Assembly: GCA_950022295.1 (NCBI GenBank)
Contig: OX465598.1
Location: forward strand, 94,278,001-94,342,000
Source of the DNA: Bromus sterilis
Taxonomy: Eukaryota > Streptophyta > Magnoliopsida > Poales > Poaceae
Length of the DNA: 64,000 nucleotides
Direction of reading: 5' to 3'
Shown one piece after another: positions 48,701-60,985 of the stretch (positions within the stretch are counted from its first letter, which is position 1; every line of letters begins with the position of its first letter). The notes beneath the pieces were generated by a model that was not told where the DNA came from, made no database searches, and saw only the letters and a list, made by a program, of their open reading frames with translations. The position numbers were made by a program, and so were the translations under genes.

Positions 48701-49834
48701 ACCTGCACGTCGCCGGGGAGGTCACAGACGACGGCAGCTTCGACCGCGGCGGCGACCGGAGCTACGGCTTGGAGCTGAACTCGCAAAACAAGCACGGGGC
48801 GAGGCAAAAGGGGTCTCGTTCGACGCACAAGATCGCCAGGATGATGATGCGCGCAATGGTTGAGTCGATGGAGCACTGGGGCGACCTCAACGTCAACCAT
48901 GGCGGCGACATGCTTCGGCTCTCATGGCAGCTCGGGGTAGAGGATGAATTGGAAGGGGGAAACAGAGGGGATCGATGCGCCTGCTCACCACGGTTGCAAA
49001 GAACGCGACGGCGAGGTCGGGGGTGTCCTGACGGTGAAGAATTCGTCGATGGCGCGCGGCGGCCGGAGGCGAAGACGAAGAAGGGGACGTCGGCTACAGA
49101 GCTCCGGGGCTCGATTCCTTCTGCCAGAGGAGGTAGTCGTCGTCGGGGAGCACGTCGGACACCTTTTCCGGGGCTCACTGGCCGCGTGGGCTCGGAGTCA
49201 TGGCGACGGCGGCGCTCGATGGTCGTCGGGTTTCGCAGTGGGAGAGCACGGGGTGAGCTGAGGGAGGGGAGAGTGGGTCGTGGAGTCTTCCAGACGTCCA
49301 CGGAACGCGATATGGACGAGGGGGAAGTAGCTGCGTGGCCGGGCTCGTCGGCGGCGTCAGTGGAGTGCTGCATGCATTCCACCGAGCAGCTTCGGGGCGT
49401 GGGGAGGAAGACGCCAAGCGGGGAGGCTGGGCTGGGCCGGCCAGGTGGGCTGCGGGGAGCTAGTTGGGCTGCTTCCAGGTAAGTCCTTTTTCCCTTTTCT
49501 TTTCTGTTTTCTTTCCTGACATTTGTTTTGCTGTGCTAAAATAAATAGCTAGGCATTTTATTAAATGCTGAAAATTTTTATATGGCCTCATAATAATATA
49601 GACTAGCCACTTATAAAGTTTCAACATTTTTAAAATTAAAATAATTTGAATCTTAACTCAAATAGGGGTTTTTGATTAAATCCAAGGCACTGTTTGAATA
49701 TTTGAAAAATCTATGAGCATGGGGTGGTTCCCACATCACTTGAAATGTGATCACACTCATTTATAAGACTTTTCAAAAATCTAACATGAATTTTTGGAGA
49801 AGATTTTTATCTGGCCTTTTGAATTAATTCATTT
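45790..49834 (-). mobile_element. Antisense long-LTR gypsy fragment
   Basis: On the minus strand the region has the same architecture as the LTR at 808-5024: an AT-rich start, then a C/GC-rich leader (about 49480-48600), then a cccacatgtcat/ggtgggaccc stretch and a long remainder. It begins inside the LTR at a 10-G run (49835-49844) and ends without a clear terminus near 45790. Open frames such as 48769-49482 are compositional. No coding domain. Confidence 0.65.
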
Positions 49835-49845
49835 GGGGGGGGGGT

Positions 49846-52800
49846 TCCTTCTCCCATTTTGCTTTTGAATTTGATTTCAAAGATTTCTTTTGAAATTTTA
49901 ACATGATGCAAGTGACTTGCTAACCCTAGCACATTACCTAACAGAGGGTTCAGACAGAATATCATCTTTTCGTCCTCGGAAGCGTTCCTTCGAGGGGGAT
50001 TAGCACGAAGCTCGTCCCTGAACCAAGTCATGAAACCGGAGTTGTGCTCTTTGATTAGCCGTGGATCTCGGTCCGTTATCTGCAGGCCCTGGTCACTGTA
50101 CTTCTTCCTGATTAAATCCTTGTGCTTTACTATCCAAGGATCGACCAGCTGGATGTGTTGTAGCGCGACTAGGCTTGCTCTTTCAAAGTCGATGTCTCGA
50201 CCGTCAAAGTTGACATGCATTGCGCGGCTTCCCTCGTGGTGACCACACCCATCGGTCCTGCCAAAGTGCTTGTTGACGGCCAGACCAACAGGGTTCTCGG
50301 TGTTGAGATAATTCGTGCAAAAAGAGATGCACTCTTCGGTTAGAAAGCCCTTCGCTATGCTTGCATCTGGACGGGACCTGTTACGAACGTATTTTTTGAT
50401 TTGTCCATTCATCCTTTCGAACGGCATCATGCTGCGCAGAAACGCAGGCCCGAGTTGGACGATATCCTCCACGACGTGGATCAGGCATTGTTCAAAAAAT
50501 CGTCCGAGTAGCCGATTAATAGGCCGATTAATCGCTACTCGCTCATCAACCGTGCAGATTATCGTTAATCTTTGGTGTTAATAGGTGAGGGGATTAATCA
50601 GAGATTAATCGGTCACCAGACCGATTAATAGGTCTCAAACCGATTGATCCCCTATATGAAGAGGGGGTAGATTGCAAAATTTTAGATCCTCTCTTCTCAA
50701 TTCAGTCCTCAACCATCTTGATTATGTTTGCCCGAGGCCCCAAGCTCTCTCTCACCCCCTCATCACAATATCTCCTTATATTTTTTGTTAGCTTTTCTAT
50801 TTTTCATACATAAGAGATAGTGCATTGTAATTGGTTTAATATTTCATCGAAGGATACACATATTTGTGTGCAAAATTTTTGGTATCAACACTGGGAGTCT
50901 GAGTTTTATAAAAAAATTGACCGATTAATGGTCGACCGATTAATTTCGATTAATTGACCGATTCACGATTAATCTCTACTCTCTAGGTGACCGGGCAGTT
51001 ACCGATTACCGATTTCCTGAACATTGGGATCAGCAGATGCACCATAATGTCGAAGAACGCGGGCGGGAAATAGATCTCAAGCTCGCATAGTATGAGCACG
51101 ATCTCCTCCTGTAGCCTTTTGAGTTGCCTAGCGCAAATCGACTTCCGGGAGATGACGTCAAAAAAGTTGCAAAGGCCAAACAACGTTTTACGGACGTGCT
51201 CGTCCATTATCCCTCGCATCGCAACTGGGAGAATCTGCGTCATCAGCATGGCACAGTCGTGAGATTTCATCCCGCTAAAACGCTGCTTCGGCTCGTCTAG
51301 GTATCCGCTTATCTTCCCCACGTAGCCGTTCGGAAATTTTACTCCTATGAGGCAGTGGATAAACCGCTTGATCTCCTCCTCGCACAGAGTGAACCATGCC
51401 GGGGGGCAGTGATCAATACCGGTCTTCTTCTTGGTCGTCCTTTTTCGTTTGCGAGAGTTTTGCGTTTCCGTATCCTCTTCCTCCTTCGGCTCATCATCAT
51501 CGTCACTAGGGGGGTGAAGTTCCCTTCTGATGCCCATAAATTTCAAGTCATTCCTTGCTTTTGGCCCGTCCTTGGTCTTCTCCGGCATGTTGAGCAGCGT
51601 GCCAAACAAGCTCTCGCACACGTTCTTTGTGATATGCATTCGATCAAGGCTATGAGGACTGAGGAGTAGAGTCCAGTATTCCAAATCCCAGAAAACAGAC
51701 CTCGCTTTCCATACCCTCATCAACGGCTGAGTCTTCTTTTTTTTTCATTCCCGGCGCGGGGCACTCTTTCCAAGTTTTCAGCAAGTTGTCGATTTCTTTG
51801 CCGCTCCTTCGAGCTGGGGGTGCTCGGATATCCTCGCTTCCATCGAACAGATGTCCCTGTTTTCTTCTTGCGTGTTTCTTGGGAAGCCACCTCCGAGACC
51901 CCTGGAACACGGTTTTGAAGATCCGGGATCGTTTGGTAGCTGGCGGTACGTTGTATTATCCATGCACCTAACGCATGCACAGAATCCTTGGACCACCTGC
52001 CCTGAGAAATATCCGTATCCGAGATAGTCGTGCACCGTCGTGATCACCGCGGCTTTCATTGGGAAATATTCTTTTGCCGCGGCGTCCCACGTATTGACTC
52101 CGTCTTTCCATAACGTTTCTAGCTCCTCTTTCAACAGCTGCAGATATAGATTGAGGTCCGTACCTGGTTGTTTCGGCCCTTGAACTAGCATGCACATTGT
52201 TATGTACTTTTTCTTCATGCACTTCCAGGGGGGAAGGTTGTATATGCATACAAACACGGGCCAGGTACTGTGTGTGCTGCTCTGGCCGCCAAATGGACTG
52301 ACTCCATCGGCGCTCACACCAATCTTGAGGTTCCTTGGTTCTTTCCCAAAATCTGGGTATTCGAGGTCCAACGCAGTCCATTGGATACCATCTGAAGGGT
52401 GCCTCAGCATGTCCTCCTTTTCCGGATCCGGGTTCGGGTCATCCTCTTTTAGCTTCTTTCTATCCGCGTGCCAGGTCATGAGCTTTGCTTCCTCGGGATC
52501 TACGTAGTCGCATCTTTCTCGATTTGCGCCATCTTGGCTTTCTCTCTAGCTGCACCTCTTGCGTTCAACGCCTCTTTGACAAGCAGCTCTTAAACATGAG
52601 GGTCCCGCACCCAGCTTGAATCCTCACCATGTCCGACATCTTGATCTTCATGTCCGGCATCTTCTTCATGATCATGTACGGGATGCTCTTCGTCTTCTTG
52701 CCCGCCGCTGTTTTCTGGTTGCCCTTGCTCATTTACTGGCGCCCTACCATTGACGTCTTCCTCCTCACCAGCTTCATCACTTATCCACCGTGTGTAGCCA

Positions 52801-52982
52801 TCCATCAAACCATTACGCTTCAGGTGTCTTTGCAATATTCCGGAATCAGGCTCGGTCACGCACTGCAGTTTGCATCTCGGACACAGACATCTTATATCCG
52901 ACCTATTATTCCTTAGCATGTCGTTTGTCGCACATTGCATCCACCTAGCCACGGTGATATCGCTCAGCATCTCGCGGACCAT
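49846..52982 (-). pseudogene. tnp2: TNP2 transposase of CACTA 2, interrupted
   Basis: Begins at ATG 52982, aligned with the TNP2 start of CACTA 1. Lesions: TAA at 52588-52590; a deletion of about 366 bp at 52505 relative to CACTA 1 (34705-35070); a frame change at an A-rich run near 51735-51750; and a 541-bp hAT MITE at 50486-51026. Unlike CACTA 1 it keeps the C-terminal half: 51723-51040 (LFGLCNFFDVISRK, FPPAFFDIMVHLL) and, after the MITE, the DUF4218 region 50485-49850 (PFERMNGQIKKYVRNR, EECISFC). The two copies together show the full domain order of the family. Confidence 0.85.
50486..51026. mobile_element. hAT-type MITE (541 bp) inside TNP2
   Basis: Ends CATTGTTCAAAAAATCG and CGATTTCCTGAACATTG (inverted, about three mismatches), flanked by ggatcagg (50478-50485) and ggatcagc (51027-51034), an 8-bp duplication with one mismatch as made by hAT transposases. 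Both subterminal zones are packed with CGATTAAT/ATTAATCG. No coding capacity. Confidence 0.85.
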
Positions 52983-53154
52983 GGTCGATCACCTGCGTGC
53001 ACGGAGAGAGCAACACAATTATATATCACAGTCGTCGCCGGAAAAATTCGGCATGACCTTCCCTAATAATGCATGGGAGCATGCGGAGAGTGCGCCAGAA
53101 ATTTGCCGAAACGGAAATGAATTGACATTTCGGAAAAACATTGGCCACTCAAGA

Positions 53155-53262
53155 TACACATAAACATCAGACCACCATAAGCTTCACATATACATCAAAC
53201 CACCACAAGCTTCACATATACATCAAACCCAAGCTTCACATATACAACAAACCCCAAGCTAA
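53155..53262. repeat. Short tandem repeat, CACTA 2
   Basis: Counterpart of 35742-35850, built on AAGCTTCACATATACATCAA units. Confidence 0.8.
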
Positions 53263-53898
53263 TAAAGGCAAGTATATGGGCCATAAATGGAACAAAATAG
53301 TTTGGGAGGAGGTCCGCTTACTTCAATATGAAACAAAATAGATGTAATGCGAAGTATCGATGGATAAATGGAATAAATGAGGTGGGGAGGAGGAGAAAAC
53401 CGAATAGATCTAGGGTGAGAAGAGTGGATCTAGTTTGAGAATTGTGTGGAGTGAATGAGAGGTGGTAGGTGGGGTGGAGTAGATAAGGGCAGCTCTAGGC
53501 ATTTAGTGGCGCATATAGAAAGTCAGTGGTGGCGCATTGGCGAAATGCGCCACCCCTAAGCCCTTATGGGTGGCGCATTAGAGAAATGTGCCACCCCTAA
53601 GGACCTTATGGGTGGCGCATTTACAGAATGCTCCACCCCTACTTAGGGGTGGCGCATTCTGTAAATGCGCCACCCATAAGGTCCTTAGGGGTGGCGCATA
53701 TTGCTGGATGCGCCACGTATAAGATCATCCAGGCTGACCCACTCTTAGGGGCGGCGGACTGGAAAATAATGCGCCACCCATAAGACCTTCTGGGCGGCGC
53801 AGTATTTTCCAGTGCGCCACCCCTAACTGATGGTGGCGCATGGCCTTCTCTATGCGCCACTAATAAGCTTTCCATGTATAGCTATTTCCCTAGTAGTG

Positions 53899-54020
53899 TA
53901 AGGGTGGTAGCACCCTAGCTCATCGGAGGATCGATGTACAATCATGAAGACCCAAACCCTAACCTTTCTTTCTATCCTTTTCGAATCTCGAGGACGAGAT
54001 TCCTTTTAAGGGTGGTAGTC
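53899..54020 (+). other. 3' internal end of gypsy element 3
   Basis: Ends in ctcgaggacgag and a purine-rich ttttaagggtggtagtc directly before the 3' LTR, the usual context of a gypsy polypurine tract. taagggtggtag occurs at both ends of the piece (53899 and 54007). Confidence 0.7.
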
Positions 54021-56030
54021 TGTAACATCCCAAATTTTTCCAAATTTTGGAATGTTAATAAATAAATTATAATAACGATTGTTTGCTTGATATGTTTGAT
54101 TTTCACTAGGATCTAATACTTTTGGAGTTTATTGAATATTAAAATGAGAGGGAATAGAATGACTTTCAGTAATATTCACCGTTGGTGTTTTGGCATTTAT
54201 TATTTAAAACAAAACCAACAAATAAAAATGAGAGAAGGTAATATCACTCCTTCAACGTATTGAAAGAGTTGGTAAATGTTTAAAATAATTATTTGGGTTT
54301 GTAAACATTCAAAACATTTTTCAACTAGGGGAATTTATTGGAGAGTATATAAAATGACTATCCCCCATTCAAAATAAAGTTGAAATTTGTTGAAATTATT
54401 TTTAGGAGTTATTAAAATGTGTTATGGGAATTATAAATAACTCAAAAAGTATTTTTGGGATTTTCTTAATTCCCATACGGATTTTATTGCATAAATTATA
54501 TTTATTAAAATTTCATAATAGCTGGAAAAGTATTTCCAGCAAAAACATTTTTATTTTATTATTTTATTTTATTGATTTGACACTTTTAAAAGTATTAGTT
54601 TATTTCTTAAAAATGTTCTGCTAAGTTGGTTGAACAAAAATAAAATAAAATAAAAATGAGTTTTGTTTTGGGCCTTCCAGCCAGCCTAGTAGACTATTTT
54701 TCGCCGCGGAGGCAATTTAACCCCGAGTCGGATCCAATTTTTTTTCTTTTCTCTGGCTATATAAGTTTTTTCAAAAAAAATTCTTTTATTTTCTTTTTCC
54801 CAAAACCCTAGCCGGCGGACCCCACTTCGCCGGAATCCGCCGAGCCGCTGCCGCCACCAATGTCCACCGTCGCCGGACAGAACCGCCGCCGCTGGCCACC
54901 ACGGCGCGCCTTCGCCCCACGCCGGTGACCGCGCCCACGCCGCTGCGCCGCCCCGGCCTGCGCTTCCCCGAGCCGTCGCGCCACCTCACCGGCTGCCATG
55001 TCGACGGAGAAGAGCGCCGCGCCGCCGCCTCCGCGCCGGCCATTCCGCCGCCCGGCCGTGCCGCACGCCGCCGCCACGTCACGACCGCCCACGCGCCCTA
55101 CCGTCCCCGCGCCCCGCCGCCCTCGGCCGCCACCGCCACTGCCGGCCGGCCAATTTCACCGTAGTCGCTGCCGCAAACCACCGCCGTTGGTGAGCCCACC
55201 GCCTCCCCGCCCTTGGATTTCGATCGGACGACCCAGATCCGTCCAGATCTATGGTTCCGATTAACTCTGGTTAACCCTCAGTTAACTTTCGTTTTTTCTG
55301 GTTAACCGTTGGTTCCGGTTTTCTATGCAGGAAACACTCACTGGTTAACACTGAAAACGTACATTTTTCGTCCCGTAGCGTCCAGGGACCTAGCTGTGAT
55401 GAAGAAGTTATTTTATTCATGGTTGGGCCATTTTTCACAGATTGCACCCTAGAACCGTTCTGGCCGTATCTTTTAAACCATGTATTGGAATTCAGTGATT
55501 CTTTTTCATACACGCTCGTAGTGATCAGTAGTTTGTCATAGAATAAACCTTTCACACATTTGCACACTTTTGAATTTGAATTTATATAAATTCAACTTCA
55601 AACTTCCAGAGGTCGTATCTTGTATACCGTTGATCCAATTCGATTAATTCCTTTTGCATAGGATCACTCATGTCATGTACTTTCTGTCCACATCCTTTAT
55701 CCACCATATTCAAATACTTTTTGATATGTTTGAATTCAAATTTAATTCAAACTTCAACCTGCTATAACCCGTGTTGTAGTATTCCTTTTCACGTGATTCT
55801 TTTTGCATATTGGATCACGTGTAACATCCTATCGGCGATATCCACACACCTTTGATATTGCCATGCTATTTACCTTGACTTCATAAGGTATTTGGTCATA
55901 ATCTTTTATAGCAATAATTCTTTATCCGTTGACTCTCTCGAGTTCACGTTTCACCTATCACCTTCGAGCACATCGACACCTATACCTTTCAAGCCTAGTT
56001 TGTTATTGTTGCTAAACCTTATTGTTTCCA
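54021..56030 (+). repeat. 3' LTR of gypsy element 3, right end unclear
   Basis: Starts TGTAACATCCC and aligns with 45004-45790. TATA box ctatataag at 54757-54765, then aaaaccctag and an extremely GC-rich leader (54806-55165), then AT-rich sequence. I see no TG...CA end; the sequence passes into CACTA 3 material at about 56030. Confidence 0.75.
54757..54765 (+). promoter_or_regulatory. TATA box in LTR
   Basis: ctatataag, conserved at 45738-45746 in the other LTR copy, about 50 bp before the GC-rich transcribed leader. Confidence 0.6.
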
Positions 56031-56892
56031 TATGCGCCATAGAATTGTTAGGCGGGATTCAAAATTTGAATCCCTTCGGCGCCCTTCTTTCCCTCTCTTT
56101 TCTCCCTTTCTCCTCCCATTCTCTCCTTTACTCCTTCCCTCCTCTCATTTACTCCTTCTCCTATCCTCCACTTCCCCCCTCTCCTTTACTCCTCCTCCTC
56201 TCCTCCACTTCTCCTCTCCTCCACTTCCCCTTCTCCCCTTCCCCTTCTCCCCTTCTCCTCCCTCCTCCTCCTCCAACACCCCGGAAACCTCCTCCCCCAC
56301 CACCGGCGATCTCCTCCTCCTTCGGCGACCTCCGGCCATGGCCTCCTCCACCACCTCCGGTGACCTCCTCCTTCACCACCACCCGAAGATCACTCTGACC
56401 CGCCCCGGTAGCACTGCCCTCCTTCCTCTCCCTTCTCCCTCTCTCCTTACTCCCTCTCATCTGCGCCTCTCTCTCTCTCTCTTTGCAGGCCGGCGACGCC
56501 ATGTCCGCCATTGCCGAGCTCGAGGAGCTCGAGTTCCTTCGGCCGCCACCTCCTATGCACCACATCGGCGACCTCCCCAGCGCCTGGATCCGGCAGCCCG
56601 CACCCTTCCTCGTGCGCAACATCGACCACCTTCCCAGCCAGTGCCACCTCTTGTGCGCCATGCCGGCGACCTCCCTAGCCAGCACCGCCCTATGCGCCCG
56701 CATTTTTATTAATTTGAAAAAAAATTGTGGCGCATGTGGGCTATGTGCGCCACATAAATATTTTTGTGGCACATGTGGCCATCATGCACCACAAAAATAA
56801 AATTTTAGTGGCGAGGATTCTGTAGCGCACCCCCATATGCAGCACAGAAAGTGAAAATAGGTGCGCCACAGATAGCCAGTTTCCTAGTAGTG
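56030..56892. mobile_element. CACTA element 3, only right end present
   Basis: Ends TTTCCTAGTAGTG at 56880-56892 and has GTGGCGCA/TGCGCCAC subterminal motifs at 56728-56870, of a family related to but distinct from CACTA 1 and 2. The remainder is CT-rich and gene-like in composition. No left CACTACTAGGAAA terminus is found, so the left limit is a guess. Confidence 0.6.
56083..56290. repeat. CT-rich low-complexity tract
   Basis: About 200 bp almost purely of C and T on the plus strand (ctcct/tcctctc). The long frames over it are artefacts of composition. A (CT) microsatellite also lies at about 56464-56484. Confidence 0.9.
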
Positions 56893-57834
56893 CCTGCTCA
56901 TCGTCGAGTAGGTAAATGATAACAAGATAATTTTTGATGTGACAAGCTACTAGGAGTAAAGGCAATCAATCTAATGTAATGAATAGAAAATTGAGCTTTT
57001 GCTGTCCGTGAATCGAGTGTCTCCAGTCGGAGTTCCCGTGCCAGGAGTGGGGAAGGTTTAGAGCATAAAAATACTTAATAGTTGTTGAGAATTCAATCTA
57101 CTAATATTCACACATGGTCCCTTTGGAATCTTATTGTGACTCGTCCCGAGACCACTAGTCTGGTACAAGTCAAACTGGTCCTCTCTCTATCGACTTTGAG
57201 CACTCATGCAATGGATGAGCGCGAGAAAGATACGTCGACACTTAGGATGGCAAAATAGAATAAATGATGGGGATAGGAAGTCAAAAAGTGAGAAAGGCGC
57301 ACATCAATAAGGACAATCATAGGTGAGAGAAATTCAAATGACAGATATGATGTGAGGAGTAGGGATTGCCATGCAACATGCGGATGCACAAAGAGCTATA
57401 AGTGTATGAAAGCACTCCAATCTAACTAGTGGGGATGCATCCAAGTTTCTTTCTCATTAAGACCTAGAGCTCTTTTGAGGAGGCTCATCCTTGGAATATG
57501 CAAACCAAGTTCTATAGTGTAAGGATCCCCACATATTTATGCGTGAATGATATGAACACTCTCTATGAAGTACAAGTGCTACTTTGAAGCACAAGTGTGG
57601 AATAAAGGATAGTAGTGTCGCCCCCTCTCTCTTATTTTATTCTTTTTTTCCTTTTCACATTTGTTGTATTTTTTGATTTTGGGTCGCCTTCATGGCTCTT
57701 TTATTCTCTCTCTCTCTCTTTTCCCGTCCTTTTTGGGATCTTTTTTTTATTTTGTCCACTTTGGCATATTTTATTCCTTTCCTCACTATAGGGGAAACAC
57801 TCTATAAGAACATCAACAAACTTTTATTTACATA
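56893..57834 (-). mobile_element. Athila-like internal fragment
   Basis: Matches 61013-61960 of Athila-like element 2 (starts cctgctc, cgagtaggtaaatgataaca), including the T-rich stretch before 57660. It is bounded by the CACTA 3 end on the left and an LTR start on the right. Confidence 0.75.
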
Positions 57835-59345
57835 TGTGACATCCTGGATTTTGGAACTTTCTTTTTTCAAAAACTTTTCTGATTTATTTCGGGATTTGCT
57901 ATTGGATTTGATTTTGAGCACCTCTTTGGACTTCAAACTTGAGCATATTTTCTTCCCATGCTCAAGTACCCTTTGAATCCAAGCCTTTCCCATGTCATCT
58001 CATTGATCCATCCCATCCAAGCCACCCTTTTATCCAAACCATATATTCCTTTTCCAATAAATTTATTTGAGGTTTATGAAGCAACCCATATTTCGATTGC
58101 TCCAAAAATCCTCAAATAATTCCCACATTCTCTTGACATCATATCTTGACACATTATCCAAAAACATTGCATGGCCCTAGTGGATTTTTCCTCTAGAAGA
58201 ATTCATTTGTTTGTGGGGGCAGATTGGAGCTTTGTGAAGGGAGTGCCATTTCTATTGAAATTTTTTGTGCAATCTCATATGATTATGTCATGAGCCTACA
58301 CAAAATTCCACCACATTTTGCCTAGCCAAACTCCCACAATAAATTCCCAAAGTTTGGATGCAGCAAGGAAGCATTGTGAAGCAAGTGCATGATACGGGAT
58401 CCCATTTGCCTTGAAACTTTTTGTGCCTATTCCCACACCCAAATGACTCCACCAAACCAAGTTTGAGCCAAACCCAATCAACCATATGTGTGCACCATCA
58501 TGTTGAAGTTTCTGGTCAGCAGGACACCTTGTGAAGCAAGTGCTAACTAGGCTTGTCCAATGGCCATGAAATTTTACACACCTGTGCAAGACACCAAATA
58601 AACTCACTCCCCCAATTTTCAGCCAATTCCACCAAACCTATGAGATGCTAGATTCAACTTTGCATTGTGACCTATTTGGGCATTTTCAAAGGAAGTACTA
58701 GCTACATTGCTCCATTTGATGTGAAACTTGGTACATATACTCATCCTGGTGTATGATTAAGCTCAGCCAAATATCATGCACAGGGAAGCCATGTGCTAGC
58801 CACACCACAGTACAAACACCTTCAGCTCCCATGGTACAGTTGCAAAGGAAGTGCCAAGTGCATTGACCCATTTGACCCCAAACTTTCCATATCACTAGTC
58901 CTTCCTATCCTCATCTCAGAGGACAAGCTGGAACCACCTCACCCCTCACCATGTGAGCTATGCTTCTGCTCCAAGTTTGCTGCATCAATCTTATCCTTGA
59001 GACAGAGCTCACCACAGTGCACCATGTGGACAACCAATCACACCACTGTGATTAGAACTCGAAGGAGCCTCCCCTAGAAAACTTTGGCCATGTGGAAACC
59101 CTCCCCAGATAAACCTCCCCTTGGTGGCCACGCTCCCAGTCTGCACTAGGCGTGCTTTGGCCGCGCTCCGCGCATGCTCGACGAGTCCCTATCATGCTCT
59201 AATGCGCCCTTGGCCATTTCTTCGTGTCCTGCCGCGCCTCTCGGCTTTATGCAGCTCGCGTGCGCCACGCCACCCCCTCTGGAACCTCCTCGACGCATCT
59301 CGTCATCTCCAGCTAGCTCCGGCCGCGGCCGCGATCGTTTGGCGT
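57835..59345 (+). repeat. LTR-like fragment starting TGTGACATCC
   Basis: TGTGACATCCTGGATTTTGG is a typical plus-strand gypsy LTR start. The fragment holds a degenerate 155-bp tandem repeat (58235-58900) and a GC-rich gene-like part (59060-59345), and is cut by Athila-like element 2. No partner LTR is in the window. Confidence 0.6.
58235..58900 (+). repeat. Degenerate tandem repeat, about 155-bp period
   Basis: The anchor (g)aagnaagtgc...cccatttg...tgaaacttt recurs with the aagtgc block at 58241, 58383, 58538, 58693 and 58849 (spacings 142, 155, 155 and 156). The copies are strongly diverged. Confidence 0.7.
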
Positions 59346-60985
59346 TGATGTGCGAGGTGATGATAGTGATTTCTCGCCCTTCGTTGGTAAACCCCAAGTG
59401 GAAGGTGTGATGTAGCACAACAGAAAATTTCCCTCAGTAAAGATACCAAGGTTTGTCTCCAGTAGGACTCCGGAGATGATAAGTAGGTGTCAACGGTGCA
59501 ACTGACGCGAACCTACACACAGACACAAATAACTTTGTTCCCAACGAAGTTCAGAGAGGTTTTCAATCTCTCCGGTCTTGTTGTTCGCAAAGGATCAAAC
59601 ACAAGGGATAATGATAGCAATTGAAAGTAAAAGAAGAAAAGTAAATGAGCGTGGAAACATTGATGAGGATATGGAACGGGATACGTGATGTTCACTAGTG
59701 ATGTCTCTCTCCCAAAAGACGATAAAACTGCTATGCGAGGTGAACAAATTACAGAAGGGCAATTGACAGGATTATGAACGCACCGCAATGCTAACTATGC
59801 TACAAAAGAAAGGAAGAGGCTCAAAAGCATGGGCAGAACGCCAAAATAAGTAGACCGAAATCCAACTGCATCTACTACTAATCATCCACCTTGAGATATC
59901 TATCCAGAACATCTCACTGGTATTAAGTTGCGAGCCCCACCCAAAGTGTAAACCCAAAGCAACAGACAACTGCATTAAAAGGCACTTTGCGTAAAGTAAA
60001 CAATCCTTGTAACCGCGGTTACAAGCACCGTTGTTTTCCCCCTTGTGGCAACAGCACATCCCCTAGACTCATGTTTCTCTCACTCAAGCATGTCATCTGG
60101 GGGCATGAACCCACAATCGAGCATAACGTTCCCTCTTGGGGTTACTACCTACTACTTGGCCAAAGCAATAAACAGCAACGGAGAACATGCAAGAGTTACT
60201 CAAGAACAAAAATATAAGAGAGAAGAACCAAATATATTACTCAATCACAATCTGAACATAATCTCATAATCCATCAGATCCCATCAAACTCAGCATAGCA
60301 ACAGCAGAAAGATTACAAAAGTGCCTCGATCATGTAGGCCAGCTCACGAGGTCTAAACCCTGAAGAACAAAGAGGTGAGGAGAACATCACATAGCTACTG
60401 ATCACGGACCCATGGTCCAAAGGAAACTACTCACGACACATCCGGGAAGCATCCATGGTGGAGAGGAGACTCCCGGAGGTCGGCCCTCCCTCCGGCAGGG
60501 TGCCGGGAAGAAGTCTGCTGGTGCTCCCGATCTAGGAAGCGCGGCGGCGGCGGAATAGAGGCGAGATCACGAAAAAGGGTTCTGGCATCGAGGTTTTTTC
60601 GTCACGGAGAATATATAGGCGAAGGGGGGAAGCCAGGGGGCCACCAGGGGTCCAGGCGCCCCCCTGGCGCGGCCAGCCCCTGGGGCGCGCCACCAGGGCG
60701 CCTGGGTCCCTGATGGTGGCCCTCTGGCCCCACCTAGGTTCACCTGGAAGGTTCTTCTGCGCTGATTTTTTATCTGATTTTTCCCGAATTTTTGGAGCAC
60801 TTTTTATATGGGGGAAAACTGAAATAGAAAAACAGCAGAAAACAGGAACTGGCAATTGGTGCACTGAGTTAATAGGTTAGTACAAATATGATCAAAAGTG
60901 TATGAAAGTGTATCTAGATCATAGCAATATCACACAAAACATGCATGGAGCAAGCAGAAATTATAGATACATTTTGGACGTATCA
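59346..60985 (-). repeat. 3' LTR of Athila-like element 2
   Basis: About 1640 bp, TGATGTGCGAGG to GACGTATCA on the plus strand, in the unduplicated form also seen at 43057-44698. Confidence 0.9.

Larger units (their letters stand above)
49845..53898 (-). mobile_element. CACTA element 2, left-truncated
   Basis: Same family as CACTA 1, with the right end TTTCCCTAGTAGTG at 53885-53898 and subterminal repeats at 53505-53860. No left terminus exists: the TNP2 C-terminal region runs into a G run and then foreign LTR sequence. The right flank (53899-54020) is the 3' internal end of gypsy element 3, so the CACTA element was inserted there. Confidence 0.85.

Noticed and set aside
48769..49482. 237-codon plus-strand frame
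   Set aside because: It is the reverse of a GC-rich LTR leader and overlaps several other frames; no domain seen.
56032..56772. Long frames (226 and 203 codons) over a CT-rich tract
   Set aside because: Low-complexity Pro/Ser/Leu and Gly/Arg/Glu runs from the CT repeat; not a gene.
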